A DNA stretch of 64,000 nucleotides from Lycocorax pyrrhopterus obiensis. Taxonomy: Eukaryota > Chordata > Aves > Passeriformes > Paradisaeidae. This document shows, piece after piece, positions 24,701 through 38,500 of this stretch. Numbering within the stretch: the stretch's first letter is position 1; the number at the start of each line of letters is the position of its first letter. Below the pieces are notes generated by a model. That model did not search any database. It was not told the DNA's origin and saw nothing but the letters and a program-made list of their open reading frames with translations. The stretch covers positions 4,867,348-4,931,347 of the forward strand of contig JACSVZ010000008.1 of the NCBI GenBank assembly GCA_014706295.1, read 5' to 3'. The position numbers and the translations under genes were made by a program.

Positions 24701-27154
24701 CTGAAGGTGGCAATGGCCACATAACATCACCATTCTGTGGCTCAGTTTTCTCATGGGGAAATCAGGGAGGAGTACTTGCTTTCCTTAAACAACAGTTTGA
24801 GAAAAGCTTAGTGGAAAAGCTGACTCTTGTGGTTGTATTTTACAGTTCTGCAGTGATTCCCCTTGCACTATGGATGACAGGTGACATTAGACTGATCCTA
24901 TTGACATAATAACCAAGTACAGATACTGATGGGTCAATGTGTGTCCCTCAAATCACAGAAGAACTTTTGGCTGTAGATCTGATTCTTCTGCAGGAAGAGT
25001 AAATAAAACAACAAAGTAGTGGACAGGTGGCTGAGCTCCAAGTGTCTCTCAGGAGTGTCTCTGCATTTTGAAAGCCTGAGCTGTGGGCTTTCTGTGCTGG
25101 GTTCACTGAGAAGTTCAGGGCACTGCTCATTCAGTCTGTCAAAAGACAAGTGCTTAAAATTGTCTCATTTCTGTACTTAAAGGATCAGAAGATCCAGTTG
25201 GAGAAAAGGTACCGTGGATCTCATGCTACTGAACACCTATTTAGTGTCATTATGCTCAAGTTGATTATTTGCCTTGGAGAAGCAGGAGCAAGGCAGATAA
25301 TAAGATTTTATTATTTTCTGTGTTTACAGAGGTTTTAATGAGTGGGTTTTAACAGCATCATTAAAATTTTATGTGTGTCTCCCTGCTGTATTTCTGAAGT
25401 GGTGTGCTGTACATCTGAGCTTACCTTTTGATTATAGACTGATTATATCTACAGTGGTCTGCTGTTACATTAGACTAAGCTGCTTTAAATTTCAGTTTGC
25501 GTGGTTGTTACAGCTGCGCAGTTACGTAGCAAGTGGTACCTGTATTTTTTATCTCTGAACAAACGTATGTTGTGTGGATTTGTATCCGTCTCAAAGAGAG
25601 GTTTGTCTTTGAGTAATAACATACAATTACATCCTTAATTTGTTTTGTCCTTGTAAGGAATGGCCTAGTCAGAATCAGGAAGTTCATAGAATTGTCTCTG
25701 AATCTCAAAGTACCCAAGATTTTTGCTTTTTGCCTTTTAAAACAGTTTTCATTTAAATGAAGTTTACAAAATTGTCTAGAACAGAAATATCCTTGAAAAA
25801 GTCATTGATATCTTTAAAATGGAATTAGCAGTTGCTAATTGTAACACCTTTCTATGTGTGTATATTTTTTTTGTTAGCCAAATGTTTAATGATCAGAAAT
25901 CAGCAACAATACACGTTAGAAAACTTCTAAACCAGACACTGATTGACACATTCAACAAACAAGCCACATGATAAAAGGCTATGAGCAGAAACTGAATTAC
26001 TCTTTCATGAGAAACTTTCATTGGCTTCCTTTAACATAGAGTTCTTTAATGGACCATGAACATTTGGCAGGTCATTAATGTAGAAGTGCTAAAATATGAC
26101 TGAGTCCTGGGAACACTGATTTTGAAAAAAAAAAAAGGAAAAGAACATGGAAGAGAATAGCCAGTTTCAGCTTCAACGTGCACAGTACTCACATTTTCCA
26201 CAACGACTGCAAAAATGAAGTGCCAAAGTGGACAGGTAGAGATGTAACGTGGGTTTACCAGCTTTTCAGAAACAGCAAAAGTAAAAACATCTGGGGTGCT
26301 AGTGCTTGATTTGGAACAGAGGAGTTAAAATAAACGAGAGAAAGACACTAAAAAAAGTCAGTCACAAGTGAACTCTTCAAGATGTGAAGGATTGAATAAA
26401 CCATATTAGAGGCCCAGAGCACCTTCATAGCACCTGTCAGAGAAGACTTTGAAACAGCCTCAGAAAGTTTAAATCCCTGAACAATAGTGTGAATTTGAAT
26501 ACAAAATAAAAAAGTTAAATCACAGTGACTTTAAACTAAGACATGCATAAGGGCTTGCAAGAATTGCATGTGAGGTGAGCTAGAAATGGCTGAAATATTT
26601 TCAAGAGTGGTCACTGAGTGCAAATTAATCTGTGTTCATTAGGAAAGAAGCTGGTAGGATTCTTGCTCCCACTTTTACAATGGACATTAGAGGTCATCCT
26701 CATGAAGCACAGGCAAGGAAATCACAGAAAAGCTGTCAGAATGAAAAGCAATAAATCTTCAAACCCCTGTAATCTTCCTTCTACTAAAGGTGATTGCCAA
26801 ACTACAGCTAAACTGCCTCTGTACTAGAGCACTGCTGCTGTCTGTTCCTACAGCTGTCATGTAAACTTCTAGTGCCAGGTGATGAACAGCACCGAGGCAG
26901 TAGAGATGTTTATCTGGAGAGTTTTAGTGACAATCTTGTTCACTGGTAAACAAGGATGTGAGGCACAAAACAGGCAAGCTCAATCCACTGCATAGTGCTT
27001 TATATGATTAGACAGCCGGACTTTTTCTTATGATGTGGTTTCAAATCCTGTTTGCTCTTTTGCCCTCAGAGACTCCTGTATTATCAAAATTTTTGAGACC
27101 AAATCTATGAATGCATTTACAGTTGCATCACAACCTTATCTGCTGTCATAGGAA

Positions 27155-27183
27155 GCTGCTGCTGTTGTTGTTATTATTATCAT
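27155..27183 (+). repeat. Compound trinucleotide microsatellite
   Basis: GCT, GTT and ATT units follow one another (about 3, 3 and 4 copies). It looks like a trinucleotide tract drifting by substitution. Confidence 0.8.
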
Positions 27184-28979
27184 TCCTGTTTTTATGATTG
27201 TCACATTTTGTTCCTGTGTTCAATAATCTGGCCCACTGAGTTTTGGCAGCCTGTCTGCTCAGTCCTATATTACCCAGTCAAGTTTTCAAGGATGTAAATG
27301 AGCTTGCTGAATACAGTTTGAATATATAAATGTTCTTTTCTACCAGTTAACATAAAGCCACTTGCAGTGTAGCCTGTGAAACTATTTCAGTGTACGGTTA
27401 TGAATAAATACCTGACTGTGATGTTGAAGTGTAAATATTTCAAAGTAAGCCTAGTACTTAGGGTACAGTCTTTCTCATGTTATTACAACATATTTGGTAT
27501 TTCAGTAAAGAACTGCTTTTTGAAGGTATTGCAAGTTGTAGATGTACTGTTTTCTTGTCCAGTCTTCACTGTTTCCAAGTAAGTATTATAATTCTTATTT
27601 TACAGTAGACTAAAGATGAACATGTTGTGAGAATCTCAAAGCATTAACCACTGTGATAAAGGCTGATGAGGTTGATACCAGTCCTCCATTACTGTAATGA
27701 GTACTGTCTTCAGTGCACTTACTTGTTTCCAGCGGGGACCTCATCCTGGCGCGTTGTGTGTAAGGAGATGAAAAAGGTTTTCAGAGTTTATAATGCACCC
27801 AGGTGAGCATTAGACACACAGTGTCGTGGCATGATCAGTGTGACAGCTGACCCTGTCTTACCAAAACAGTGCCGGCACTTTGTTGCATCAACTGCGACTC
27901 CGCTTTATCATGAGGCTTGATAATGCCCTGCAGCAGAATTTGCTTGCCACAATAACACAGAAGCTTCAGAAAGGACTGTGGTCCTGCAGATCAAAGCAGA
28001 CTGGTAATTACACTTGTCTGTTCTGTGTTTACCTGTGTCAGCTCCAAATTACTTCCAGTCTTACATCTGAATGACATTTTTTTTGTGATTGTATCCGTGG
28101 CTTGACCTTGCTTTTATTTCCTGGCAGACACATTTCCCTGGCCCTAGAAGTAATATTCCTTGATATCTACTGTTTCCCACCCAAGGTGAATTTGTAGGAG
28201 TCTGTCTCCATATATTGTGTTTTTCATGTTAAGATATGCCCAGTTAATACTTGCTGGTGAACAATGCACAGGGAAACACACTTGTAAATTTATTTCTTAT
28301 TTTCTTTTGAGCGATAAAGATGAAAATAAGCTTCCCTGTTTTCTAACAGGCCAGCACACTTTGTCCAGTTTCCCTTTTGAAAGGGAAATAGTGTTTTAAT
28401 CTAACAGAAGATAATTTGCAAAAATACTTACTTTAAAAGGGACAGACATTTCATAGTTTTTTCAGTGTTATGACACTAAGGTCAATGGAAGACTTTCTAC
28501 ATCTTTCTCTTTTATTTCAGGTAAACAGAGAGTATGTTTGATTTCTTCCTCACTCTTACCTCTTTTTGCTGTTGCAGCTTGTGTGCTTTAAATTTCCTGC
28601 CACATGAATATTCTTTATGCTAATTTTTTTCTTAGCTTCTTTGTAAAAATTGTTTTATTAGTCTTGTATCCATCTTCTGATGGATATAAAGAGTGTATTA
28701 TGCATATTTAAAAGGAACCGTAGGACTTAAATAAAGACCCCATATAGTAGTCAGAAAGCTCCAGGTAAAAACATCTCCAAATAGTCTGTGTTGCTGGTCC
28801 AAATTATCCATCAGGAGTGCCTTCTCATGGACAATGGATTGACTGCATGCTGTGTGTTCACTCATGGGAGACAAAGCAGGAAGATTGCTGCTTGCTGTAG
28901 ACATTCCTGATTTTCTGATGAAGAACATTCTTGCACTACAGAACACTCACATTAATTTTTTCCTTCTATATGAAAAGAG

Positions 28980-29777
28980 GACAACTAGAGGATCAGGGCC
29001 AGCCTGGGTTTATGAAAGGCAGGTCTTGCTTGTACAACCTGATCTCCTTCTCTGCCCAGGTGACCACCCTAGTGCATGAGGGAAAGGCTGTGGGTGTTGT
29101 CTTCCTGGAGTTTAAAAATGCCCTTGACAAGGATTCCCAGAGCGTTTTCATGGTGGCAGTGGCTGCTCACAGCTTGGACGGGTGCACTGTTTGCTGGGCT
29201 GAGACCTGGCTGATGGCCGGGCCCAGGGAGTGCTGGTGGATGGAGCCACATCCAGCTGGGGCCAGCACCAGTGCTGCTCCCCAGGGCTCAGTGTTTATTG
29301 TCTCCATTGATGATCTGCACAAGGGCATTGAGGGCACCCTCACTCAGTTGGCAGATGACACCAAGCTGGGTGGGAGTGTTGATCTTCTGGAGGTCAAGAA
29401 GGCTCTGCAGAGGGATCTGCACAGGCTGGATCCATGGGCCAAGGCCAAAGATATGAGATTCAACCAGGCCAAATGCTGGGTCCTGCCCTTGGGTCGCAAC
29501 AACCCTCTGCAGCTCCAGGCTGGGCAGAGGGGCTGGAAGGCAGCAGGAAAGGCCCTGGGGGTGCTGGTGACAGAGGCTGAGCATGAGCCCAGGTGTGTCC
29601 AGGGGGGCAAGAAGGCCAAGGGCACCTGGGCTGTCACTGTCTCTGAAGGTGTTTAAAAGATGTGTGTATATGTGGCACTTAGGGACATGGGTTAGTGGTG
29701 GGCTTGGTAATGCTGATGGAATGTTTGGACTTGATGATCTTAAAGGTGTTTTCCAACCTAAATGTTTCAGTGATTCC
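28980..29777 (+). mobile_element. CR1 LINE relic with reverse transcriptase remnant and 3' end
   Basis: This is the largest transposon remnant in the window. The 241-codon frame at 28931-29656 covers CR1 reverse transcriptase motifs in order: QPGFMKGRSCLYNL, the VVFLEFKNALD position (usually YLDFSKAFD), PQGSV, IDDLHKGIEGTL, LADDTKLGG (catalytic ADD box), and KCWVLPLGRNNP. After GVLV the coding part soon jumps to the CR1 3' tail (TTTAAAAGATGTGTG..., then TTGATGATCTTAAAGGTGTTTTCC), ending near a degenerate ATTCTATGATTC-type terminus. It is 5'-truncated, with a small deletion after PQGSV and a larger one before the tail. The first 16 codons of the frame are flanking DNA. It is not an active element. 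Confidence 0.9.
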
Positions 29778-32498
29778 ATACTTCTCCTGTGCCAGCCTCT
29801 ACTTGATGTGATTTGGGACTCTGCCAGCTTCAGTCTGTGCACATTGATGTCCTCTCTCTTGCACTGTGTGGCTTGGGGGTTCCTGGTATTGCACAGAGAC
29901 CCTGAGAAGGATCTGTTTGCTATTCTGTGTGGCAGGAGGCAGAGCAGAGAGATTTTAATTGGGCTTTAACTCTTTAGCTGATGGTTCATTAGCGTTTGAA
30001 GCTGGAGTTCTGACCTGGGTGTAACAGTGTGACACAAACCTATTCACAAAGCTGTTCACGGTAAAATTATTTGCAATGCAAATATGTGTTTGGATACTGA
30101 GTATTGTCTTTGCTCGGTGTGTGTTCTGTGTCTGGCACAAGCTCGTTGAGGAAAATGAGAAATGGCTGTAAACAAAGAAGGACTTTGAAGTTCATCTCCC
30201 GCCTCTCTGATCACTAGGGGTAGCTGTTCTTCGGCATTCCATTAATGAGAGTTACCTTAATCTCTGGGAGAATGTGACAAAGAATCATTAGCTGGCATGA
30301 CACAGATAACAGGCATCACTGTACTTCTAGGGCCATGTCATGCGAGATATATATTAATGAGAGACTCAGTAATTAATGACAAGGTGTAGTTTTCAAAAGC
30401 TTTTGACTTATCCAGGCTTTATTTAAGGTATAAAGAATAAAAGGGATGGAATCTAAACATAGTCTTGAGCAGAATTTGCAAATGTTTACAGATTTTGTAT
30501 TGTTAAACTAAAGTGGGACTTAGGTATTCTTTAGCAGAGTGTTTTGTAGTCTACAGATAGGAAATGTATCTTACAAAACTCACGGATCTTGCTTTTCAGT
30601 TGAGTCAAGTTGTCTTTGTTGAGCCTTAGTGAATGAGACTGGTTAGCCAAACAAAGTAAGAAAGTTTTGAATTTTGTTCTGGCATGTGTCCAGAAACTGA
30701 AGAGCTTTTTAGAGTGTGTTAGAAATGAGGTGAATAGTCTCAAAACTTATGGAGGTGAATTCTTCATGAGGTCACAGATGGTACTTAGCATCCTTTGTAG
30801 GAACCACCAGCTTTTAGAGTTTCAGTCCGAGTCTTCTGTGCTGGCTCCTGTCACTTTGCAGTACATGGTGCTAAGGAAGGGAGTTAATTTAGAAGCATTT
30901 TTCAGTTTAGCAACATTTCCTATTAATTTAAATACAAATTCCAGGAGTGGTATGAATGTTGTTTGTGCTCTAAATAAGTGCATGTTGTGCACACATAATT
31001 TAGGGTATTTTCTGGCTTATTGATCAGTGCATTGAATCATAATTTTGTCTCATTTAAGTATGGATTAAAAATTGGATCAGTCTTTCTTTCACTTTACCTG
31101 TTTCAACAGTGTATATAAATCATTATGCAGCAAGGAGCATGACCCATATTTTGTGGAAGCTGTGTTGTGGTGGGTGGGAACCACAGGACACTAATTGCTA
31201 ATGAGAGAGGACTAACTATTGCTAACTCTAGAGGATGCTCACTGCTTCTGTAACAGCAGAAACATATTTGTGACAAATATTTTGTTTCTTCAGTTTTTCT
31301 TCCAAAAGATTGGAGAAAAACTGCTTGATAAAGCCCTGCTTTGCAAGTCCACATTGCTCTCTAATAAGTCAACAAGTAAACCTGTTGAAAATTACAGATG
31401 TTGTCTTCAGAGCTCTTTTCCGAGATGCCATTCTGTCATCTGGCTTGTTCCTGCTCAACTCTCCCTTCTCCATTACTAAACTTACTCCCGTGGTGGGAAG
31501 TTGTTCATTTTCTGACATAGTCTCAGAGTCTGAGACTTCAGTGCCTTCGTTTTATGGCAATGTCTCTTCGTAGCAGGCTCGAAATGGACAAGGCACTTGT
31601 TCCTCAGTGACAATGTGGTTTTTAATTCCGATTAGTCCTTTATAAGTTCAGAGATGGCAGTTTTGTATGAAACAACCTCCAAAATTTAACGTTAGCAAGA
31701 ACTGGCAATTCCTGTCATTCTCTGCCCCATGTTGAATGTTCATTGATGCTGGAACTGAGTTGCTTGATTTTTGTTTCATCACTGATTTCCATCATGCATC
31801 ATTAGAGCCCCTGAGTATGCTTCTCTTTGGTATTTCAGTTATATATGAAAATGAAAGCAGAGTGTTGTTTGTGCTGCTTAGAAGCTTGTTCTTATTTTCT
31901 TTTTCTTAGCTTTATCAGCAAAGTTGCGTACAGTGTATTGAGGTTTAACAGCTCTTTCAAGTAATGCATTGAACCTTTCAGTTTTGTTGTCTTGGTTTTA
32001 TTTATGCTCAGGTTACAGGTAAAATTTGAGTGTATTTCTCTTTCAAAATGATATTGGATGGCATTAGGTTGGATCATTTTTTAGTGGATGAAATTTGTTA
32101 AAAGCAAAGCACTAAATTGTATGTTGCACATTTCCCAACCTTGTGATTGCTACCAAACTACTTTTAAAACTGTTCAGAATACTAAATTAAAAGTGCAACA
32201 TTTTCAGTAAATGCCATACTTTATATATAGTGATAAGTAGTTAAAGACATTTTATATAACGTGGGATCTTTATCTTTTTATCGCATGAGGACTAAGTGGA
32301 TATTATAGTGTATTTCCTTTAGCCTATTTGATCTCCCCCATGCACATAATTTCTGCTGGCACTTGGGTAGTGTTGGCTGCTTGCTGCAAAAACAACCACA
32401 AAGTGAACAGAGCTAGAAGCTTCTTTTTTTTGAGCTTTTGCAGAGTATGTATGCACTCATGTATTCTAAACAAAACCTGCACTTAATGTTTTTGCAGG

Positions 32499-32537
32499 CA
32501 CTACAACCTTCTTCACTACAACCTTCACTACAACCTC
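32499..32537 (+). repeat. 12-bp tandem repeat, three copies
   Basis: CACTACAACCTT occurs at 32499-32510 and 32514-32525, and CACTACAACCTC at 32526-32537. The first two units are separated by an extra CTT. The near identity of the units points to recent duplication. Confidence 0.9.
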
Positions 32538-35500
32538 TCAAAATTTCTTAAACATGGATAAGAATACCCAGAGGCTCCCAGTACACATTGCCCACATATT
32601 GTCAGGGACTTCTCAGAGCACTGATGTTGTGCTTCTCATGGTGGATTTGACTGACACGTTTTAAAAGTTGGTTTGTCCCAGTCCCCATAGCCTCTATCTT
32701 CCAGTATTGCTTAAAATTTCACTACTTTAAGAGAGAGAATGCTTTTTTTTTTTTACATGCTTGCAAGTGCCATGGGATTACCATGATGATTTAATGAAAA
32801 CACATGCTGTTAGACATCTGCCAGCTTTTGGGTTTGGACTTGGCCAGTATGGGGTACATGAAGTGATCCTGTTTGACTGCGTAATTTACAACACAAAGTG
32901 CCTTTTTCCTTTTTCTCAGAACGGCTTCTCAGGGTGGTGTAAATCATACATACCTCCAGTGCCCTGCAGCTCTGTCTGCTGTTCTCCTCGCCTGATCACT
33001 TGGGGGAAAAGTAGTTGTCCTGAAAGATTTGATGGGATTCCCACAAAAGCAGAGAATCTTTTAGTTGGCACCTGCTCTGCTGACACAGGCTGAATGTCTT
33101 TAGGCAAGGAGAAGTACTGGGCAGGGATCATGGCATATCCAGTTATTGCCATCTTCCGACTCCAGTGGCGTGGTTCTCTGTGGCTTTGTTTAACTGTCAG
33201 AGTTTCATTGGATGGTGTGTGAGGAGCCAGGTGTTCCTGAGGCTGGATTAGCAGAAGGACCATCTGGAAGCATTGAGGCTCTTCTCAGCCAAGTTGCCAC
33301 GCTCAGCATGGCTGAACGATGCACCAAGATGGATGAGCCTTCCCCTTTGTCACTGTCAGGCCTGAGCATTTGGTTTGGTTTCTTCAGCTCAGTACCTTGG
33401 CTTTAAGTTATGTCACTGTGAGCCTGCAGTGGCTCTTACGTGTTAGTGCCCACCTGAGGTTTCCTGAGTGTAGCAAAAGTGTGTGTTATATTTAATTTGC
33501 TGTTGTTATGGATGAGTGTAGAAGTATATCAGTAACCTTAAAAAATCATGAGCTGGAGTTTGATAGTCTTAAGCAAGCAAAACTAAGCCCTGGTTCTGCA
33601 AACTCATTTCAGCTCCAAGTATCCTTCTCACTCATGCCTTCTGAGTAGGAAACAACTCTTCCATAATTTATAATTTAATTTCTTTTTTGTAATTACAGAA
33701 GAAACCTTGCCTGGAATATTTACTTTGCCTTTTCTGCTTAGCTTTCCCATTCCCATTCTCATTCTTTTATGATTTTGATTTTGCTCTTATTAACATTCTT
33801 TGCAGACACACGGTCACATCAGCTTTGTGCTTTAAGTAATATGGTTTACTAGAGCATCCATTTTGTCTGACACTATAAGCACAACTGATATAAAGCCTTT
33901 TCATGTACAATTGCTCTTGTGTTTTCTTGGATCCCATTAATGTGATTTTGTTCAATTATTATTTGTACTTGTTTTTAATATATAATATTGTCATGTGATT
34001 GAAGAGGTATTTTTTCTACTTTGGAAGACATACTCTAGTTAAAAAGGAACATATGGCACCCTTGAATATCCCTAAAAAACAGACATTTAAATGTATACTT
34101 TCAGTGTGAAAATTTTAGTAAGTTAATAAAGGAGGTTTCCAGCATTTGTTTTTAGTGCTTGTTGTGGCAGTCTGGAAGCATGGCACCCTGAAGTCTATTT
34201 GATACAAGTGTGTTTGAAAGTGTATTTATTTACATGCAAAAGATGATGCCAAATTGAAGTTACACTTTCAGTACTGGCCCTTTTAATGTGTTTTATACTT
34301 TTGTAAACAATTGATATTTGAAATGATTTCACATTTTTCTTCCCCACAAACACATACAATTCTCCTTGAGATTTTAGAATAAGGAGGTCAGGATATCATT
34401 TGACGGAACAGGAGTGGAGGGGAGGGGTTACAGAAGAGGGCTTACATCCTGCCATACTGTTCCTAGTATGATAGCAAGTATTTTATTCATGGAAGTCTAA
34501 GGTAAGATAAATACATCTAATAACTATCACATTATCTTCATTCTCAGAATTGTGCTCCCAGTTTTACTATATGCTAAAGTCTTTTTCCATGAAACTAACT
34601 AACAGTATTTATGTTTCAAATTAATATAAAATTTGCTTTTCTTTGATTTGGAATGCTTAAACATGGCTCTCAAACATGGTAAATGGAGAGGTTTGTACAC
34701 TTGCTGTTTTGAGGCTCCCATCAGATCAGCCGGGAGTTTTGGCAGCTCTTTCAGTCCAAAGAGGGTTTGTAATGTAAGCTAAATACAGTCTGACATATTT
34801 ATCTGTATTTATTTTTCCATATGTATGTATGAGGATTGTGATGTGTTTGAAGAATGTATCTGTGTGTGTGATGAAATGTACAGATACAGCTAGTAGCAAC
34901 AGCTCTTGAAGCAGCAGGGACTTGGTGAAATTAGGATGGTTCTTCACACCTATTGTGTCCCCCCAGCAGGACAGCGTTGAAATGCGTGCTGGAATGCCGC
35001 GTGTTCTCCACAGGAGTGCTATTGCAGTGTCAATGAACAGTTCTATCCGGAGCTTCCCAGTGTGCTCACTGTTGGGAATCTGTCCCACGGCTCCTGAGGG
35101 GGCTCTAAGCACGGCAAGCAGAGTCTTCTGAGCTGCTGCAGGGGCTGTCCTGCACCACCCAGAGCCTGTTAGAGAGTCCTGGGCGTCTGTGGCTGGGCTG
35201 GGACTGCAGCTCTGCATGGCTGCTGGGTGCCACCTGCAGCTCCACTGGCACTGCCATTAAACGCTACGGCCTCTGGGAAGAACCAGGAGGTGACGTGGCT
35301 TTTGGCAGGGTGGCACTTGATCAGTAATTACATGAGAAACTTCAAAACTATCTGCCAGCTAATAAATGAAAGTGGTGACTGGCTGCCCCTGCTAGAACAA
35401 ACACAAGCACTTCCAAAGAATAAAGAAGACTTCCTTAGCAGTGAACTGTTCCTTGAAGTTGGCAGTGTGGGTGGACTTTGCCTCCCAGCTGCCCTTTGTT

Positions 35501-38500
35501 ACTCCTGTTGAAGCACCCATCGGGTGGTGAGAGTTACTGCAGTAGTGGCAGCTGCTCTGACCTGACATCGTGGTGAGGAGCCAGGAGGGAGATCCCAGAG
35601 CAAACACTCAGTGGTTTTACTAAGGAAACATTTCAAATCTTACACAGTGGGGTATAGAATGTGCCCACTTTTAGGGTATGCAAACAGCAGATCTTTTAAG
35701 ACCTTGATTACAGGTCCACACAACTTGAATATTTCTTTAATGTAAATGGATCTTATATGCATTTATATAGAAATGCAAATTATAAATGTTTGAATTTTCA
35801 TGTACATTACAACTAGGGAACCATATTTATGAAGATCATACTTAACCTTTTGCTTTTAATCTTCTGACTTCGTGTATTTTTAACATTTCTTAAACTTCAC
35901 ATGAAATTCAGTAGCACACATTTATAGCAAGAACAGGTTACTCATTAGATTTCAGCCAAGTATTTAATTTATTTCATTGACAGTTGAAGGAATTGCTATA
36001 AATCTTAAAGGAAAAAGGTCTTTGAGATCTGTAATATTTTTGCTTTACCCAACATAATTCCTAATGACTTTTCTACTGATTCTGTTCTAGTTAGATGTTT
36101 CTCCTTTCTTTTTTTTGGTATATTCTTCCACAGAGCTGATGACAATTATATGAAAATTTAGGTTCATTTATAATAAATGAAATCCTTGGCTAATTGGAGA
36201 TGTGACTAGTTAAAAAAATTAAACATGAAACTTTGAATTTTTAATTTAGACAAAAATTCTCTACAACGTTTAAGGTAAAAGTCCTGCAGAAAATGAACTT
36301 CCAATATGAAGTATGATTGCTGTGTTAGAATGCCAGAAATATTGCATGCTGGGTTTGAATGTTTCCACAGATATATTTGGTTTTTTTCTGTTTAAAAATA
36401 AAGAGGGGAAAAGTCACAGAGAATTTCTGCATAGAACTGCAGAGGAATATGCCCTGAATAGCAGACTCTCCTGATCTCGTGCAGGATTCTGCAGATCCCT
36501 GCCCTGTAGGAGACTGTAATTTTCAGTTGTCTTCTCTGCATGCCGTCACATACAGCCTCCCTTGTTCCATTTGGTAGCTGCTACTTTTAACAAATTGGGG
36601 CTTTTTTCTCTCTTGTAGCACAGGAGCCCAGCATCCTCAAACTTGTGCTGCGAGTCTAATCCAACAGCCCAAGTAATGTACTGATTTCTCACTCTCCAAA
36701 TCCATCTGTTGAATTAATGGCTGTGCAAGGGCCCCTTTCTGGCAGTCGTCAGTGTAAAAAGCATCATTCAAGTGCTCTTCTACCAATCTCTTTTGTGTTC
36801 ATTCCCCCACAAGTGCTAACAACAGAAACTAGCAGAACTAGAGTAGATCTTCTCTAGCTAACAATAGTGAATTTTTAAGTGACAGTTGAGTATTTGAAAC
36901 ATTTAGTCATGAGCTTCTAGGAATATCACCTTGGAGCCATTTCATTGTGTTGCTATAAATAGAGGTATGTTTTGTTCAGGAGTGACTGAATTCACCCAGT
37001 GAGGCGATGGCATCAACTACCATTTGCTGTGATGATCCCCCAAAGCTCCTGTGCTCCTACCTCTTACGTCATAGTCCTCTGTATAGACTGGACAAGTATA
37101 AAGGAATTCACACAGTCTGGACTCACTGTACACACAGGATGCTGGGGAGCATTTAGCTGAAGTATTTGTAAATTTGAGAACTTAACTTAGTCCTCTCCCT
37201 AAAAGCTGGACTTCCATTCACTGCACATGTTTAAGTGCCTCCCAGCCTCCTAGATTCACATACTGCATCACAGTGTGGTGTTAAATTAAATTAATTACTG
37301 TGGATTGGAAAGGGATTAACTAATACAATTAATACATAATTAAATGGAATTACATTTTTTTGTCTGTTTGGGGTTTCAGTATTTAACTTTTATTTAGAAG
37401 TACAGTTTTGAAAAGAGCCACATCCACAGCATGTGTGTTGTATGAAGTTACCAAGCTCTGCCTGGTTCAGAGCTGAAGTCTTTGAGAAGTAGCTGTTTTC
37501 TAAGGTTTCTGTCTGTAGGCCAAGTTCTGTCATGGTTCCACCCATATTTATCTCAAGCTGCTTCCTTGTGGAAAACTCCACAGAAATGTTAAAGTTATGT
37601 GGGAGTGAAAATCAGGGAAATCAATCTTCATTGCCCGTCCAATGTGATACAACTGTGCTTGGTTTTTTGTTAAAAGAAGTATCACAGCATGTCTATTCCA
37701 TAAGTGGTCATGAATAGTACCATAGAGATTTTCCAGAGTAATGAGTGTGCAACAACACAGCAAACTTCTTAGTTTTACTGTTCTACTGTCCTTATCTCCT
37801 CATGGTACTCTTTGATATAGTGGAAGTACAAGGAGAAAGCGTGATGGTACTGGATGGCATAGAGTGGCTGTGAGGACCTGGAAGATTTTCTTTTTAGAAA
37901 ATTTTTAGTCACCCTGTATATTTTAAAATATATATTATATGTATATTTATAATGCTGTTTGATTTGAGTGCTGTTACACTCCTCGGAAGTCTACAGGAAT
38001 CTGTTTGTGTAGTACATTGTGCATTAAAATACCACCTCAAAAGCCACAGTAAGCTTGTTTTTGATTTCTTGAAAAATGCAGGATGTGCCTTTGCTGTGCC
38101 ACTTTGGAACCTGCACTAACTCAGTCTGTCCCTAGGTATGGCAGAATGTGAGTGGCTTGGTGCTGGACATTTTTCCCTATTTATGGCTGCTGTTTAAGAC
38201 TGTAACTTTCAGATTTAAAGTACAGCTAAGACTTTTAAACAATCTGGATGAGAAAGACTGTCTCAGCAACTCTACTATATTTTATTTTGAATTTTCTTCT
38301 CCTTCCATCCCCTTCCCCTTTCTCATAGCAACATATAATCTCCAAGCAATTTATATGATAGTTCATCATAGGAAAGTCTTATGCTGCTGCTGTAGAATTA
38401 GATTTTCTCCAACTAATTTTCTATTTTCCTGCTGTAAAACTGCCAGAACACTTTGGTGAAAGGTAGATGGATATTCAATTAAAAACTTCCATACTAGAAA

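Noticed and set aside
29288..29842. A 184-codon minus-strand open frame.
   Set aside because: It is the antisense shadow of the CR1 reverse transcriptase remnant at 28980-29777.
34726..35217. A 163-codon minus-strand open frame.
   Set aside because: No motif, no family resemblance, Ser/Thr/Leu-rich mixed composition, and an AT-rich C-terminal half; treated as chance.
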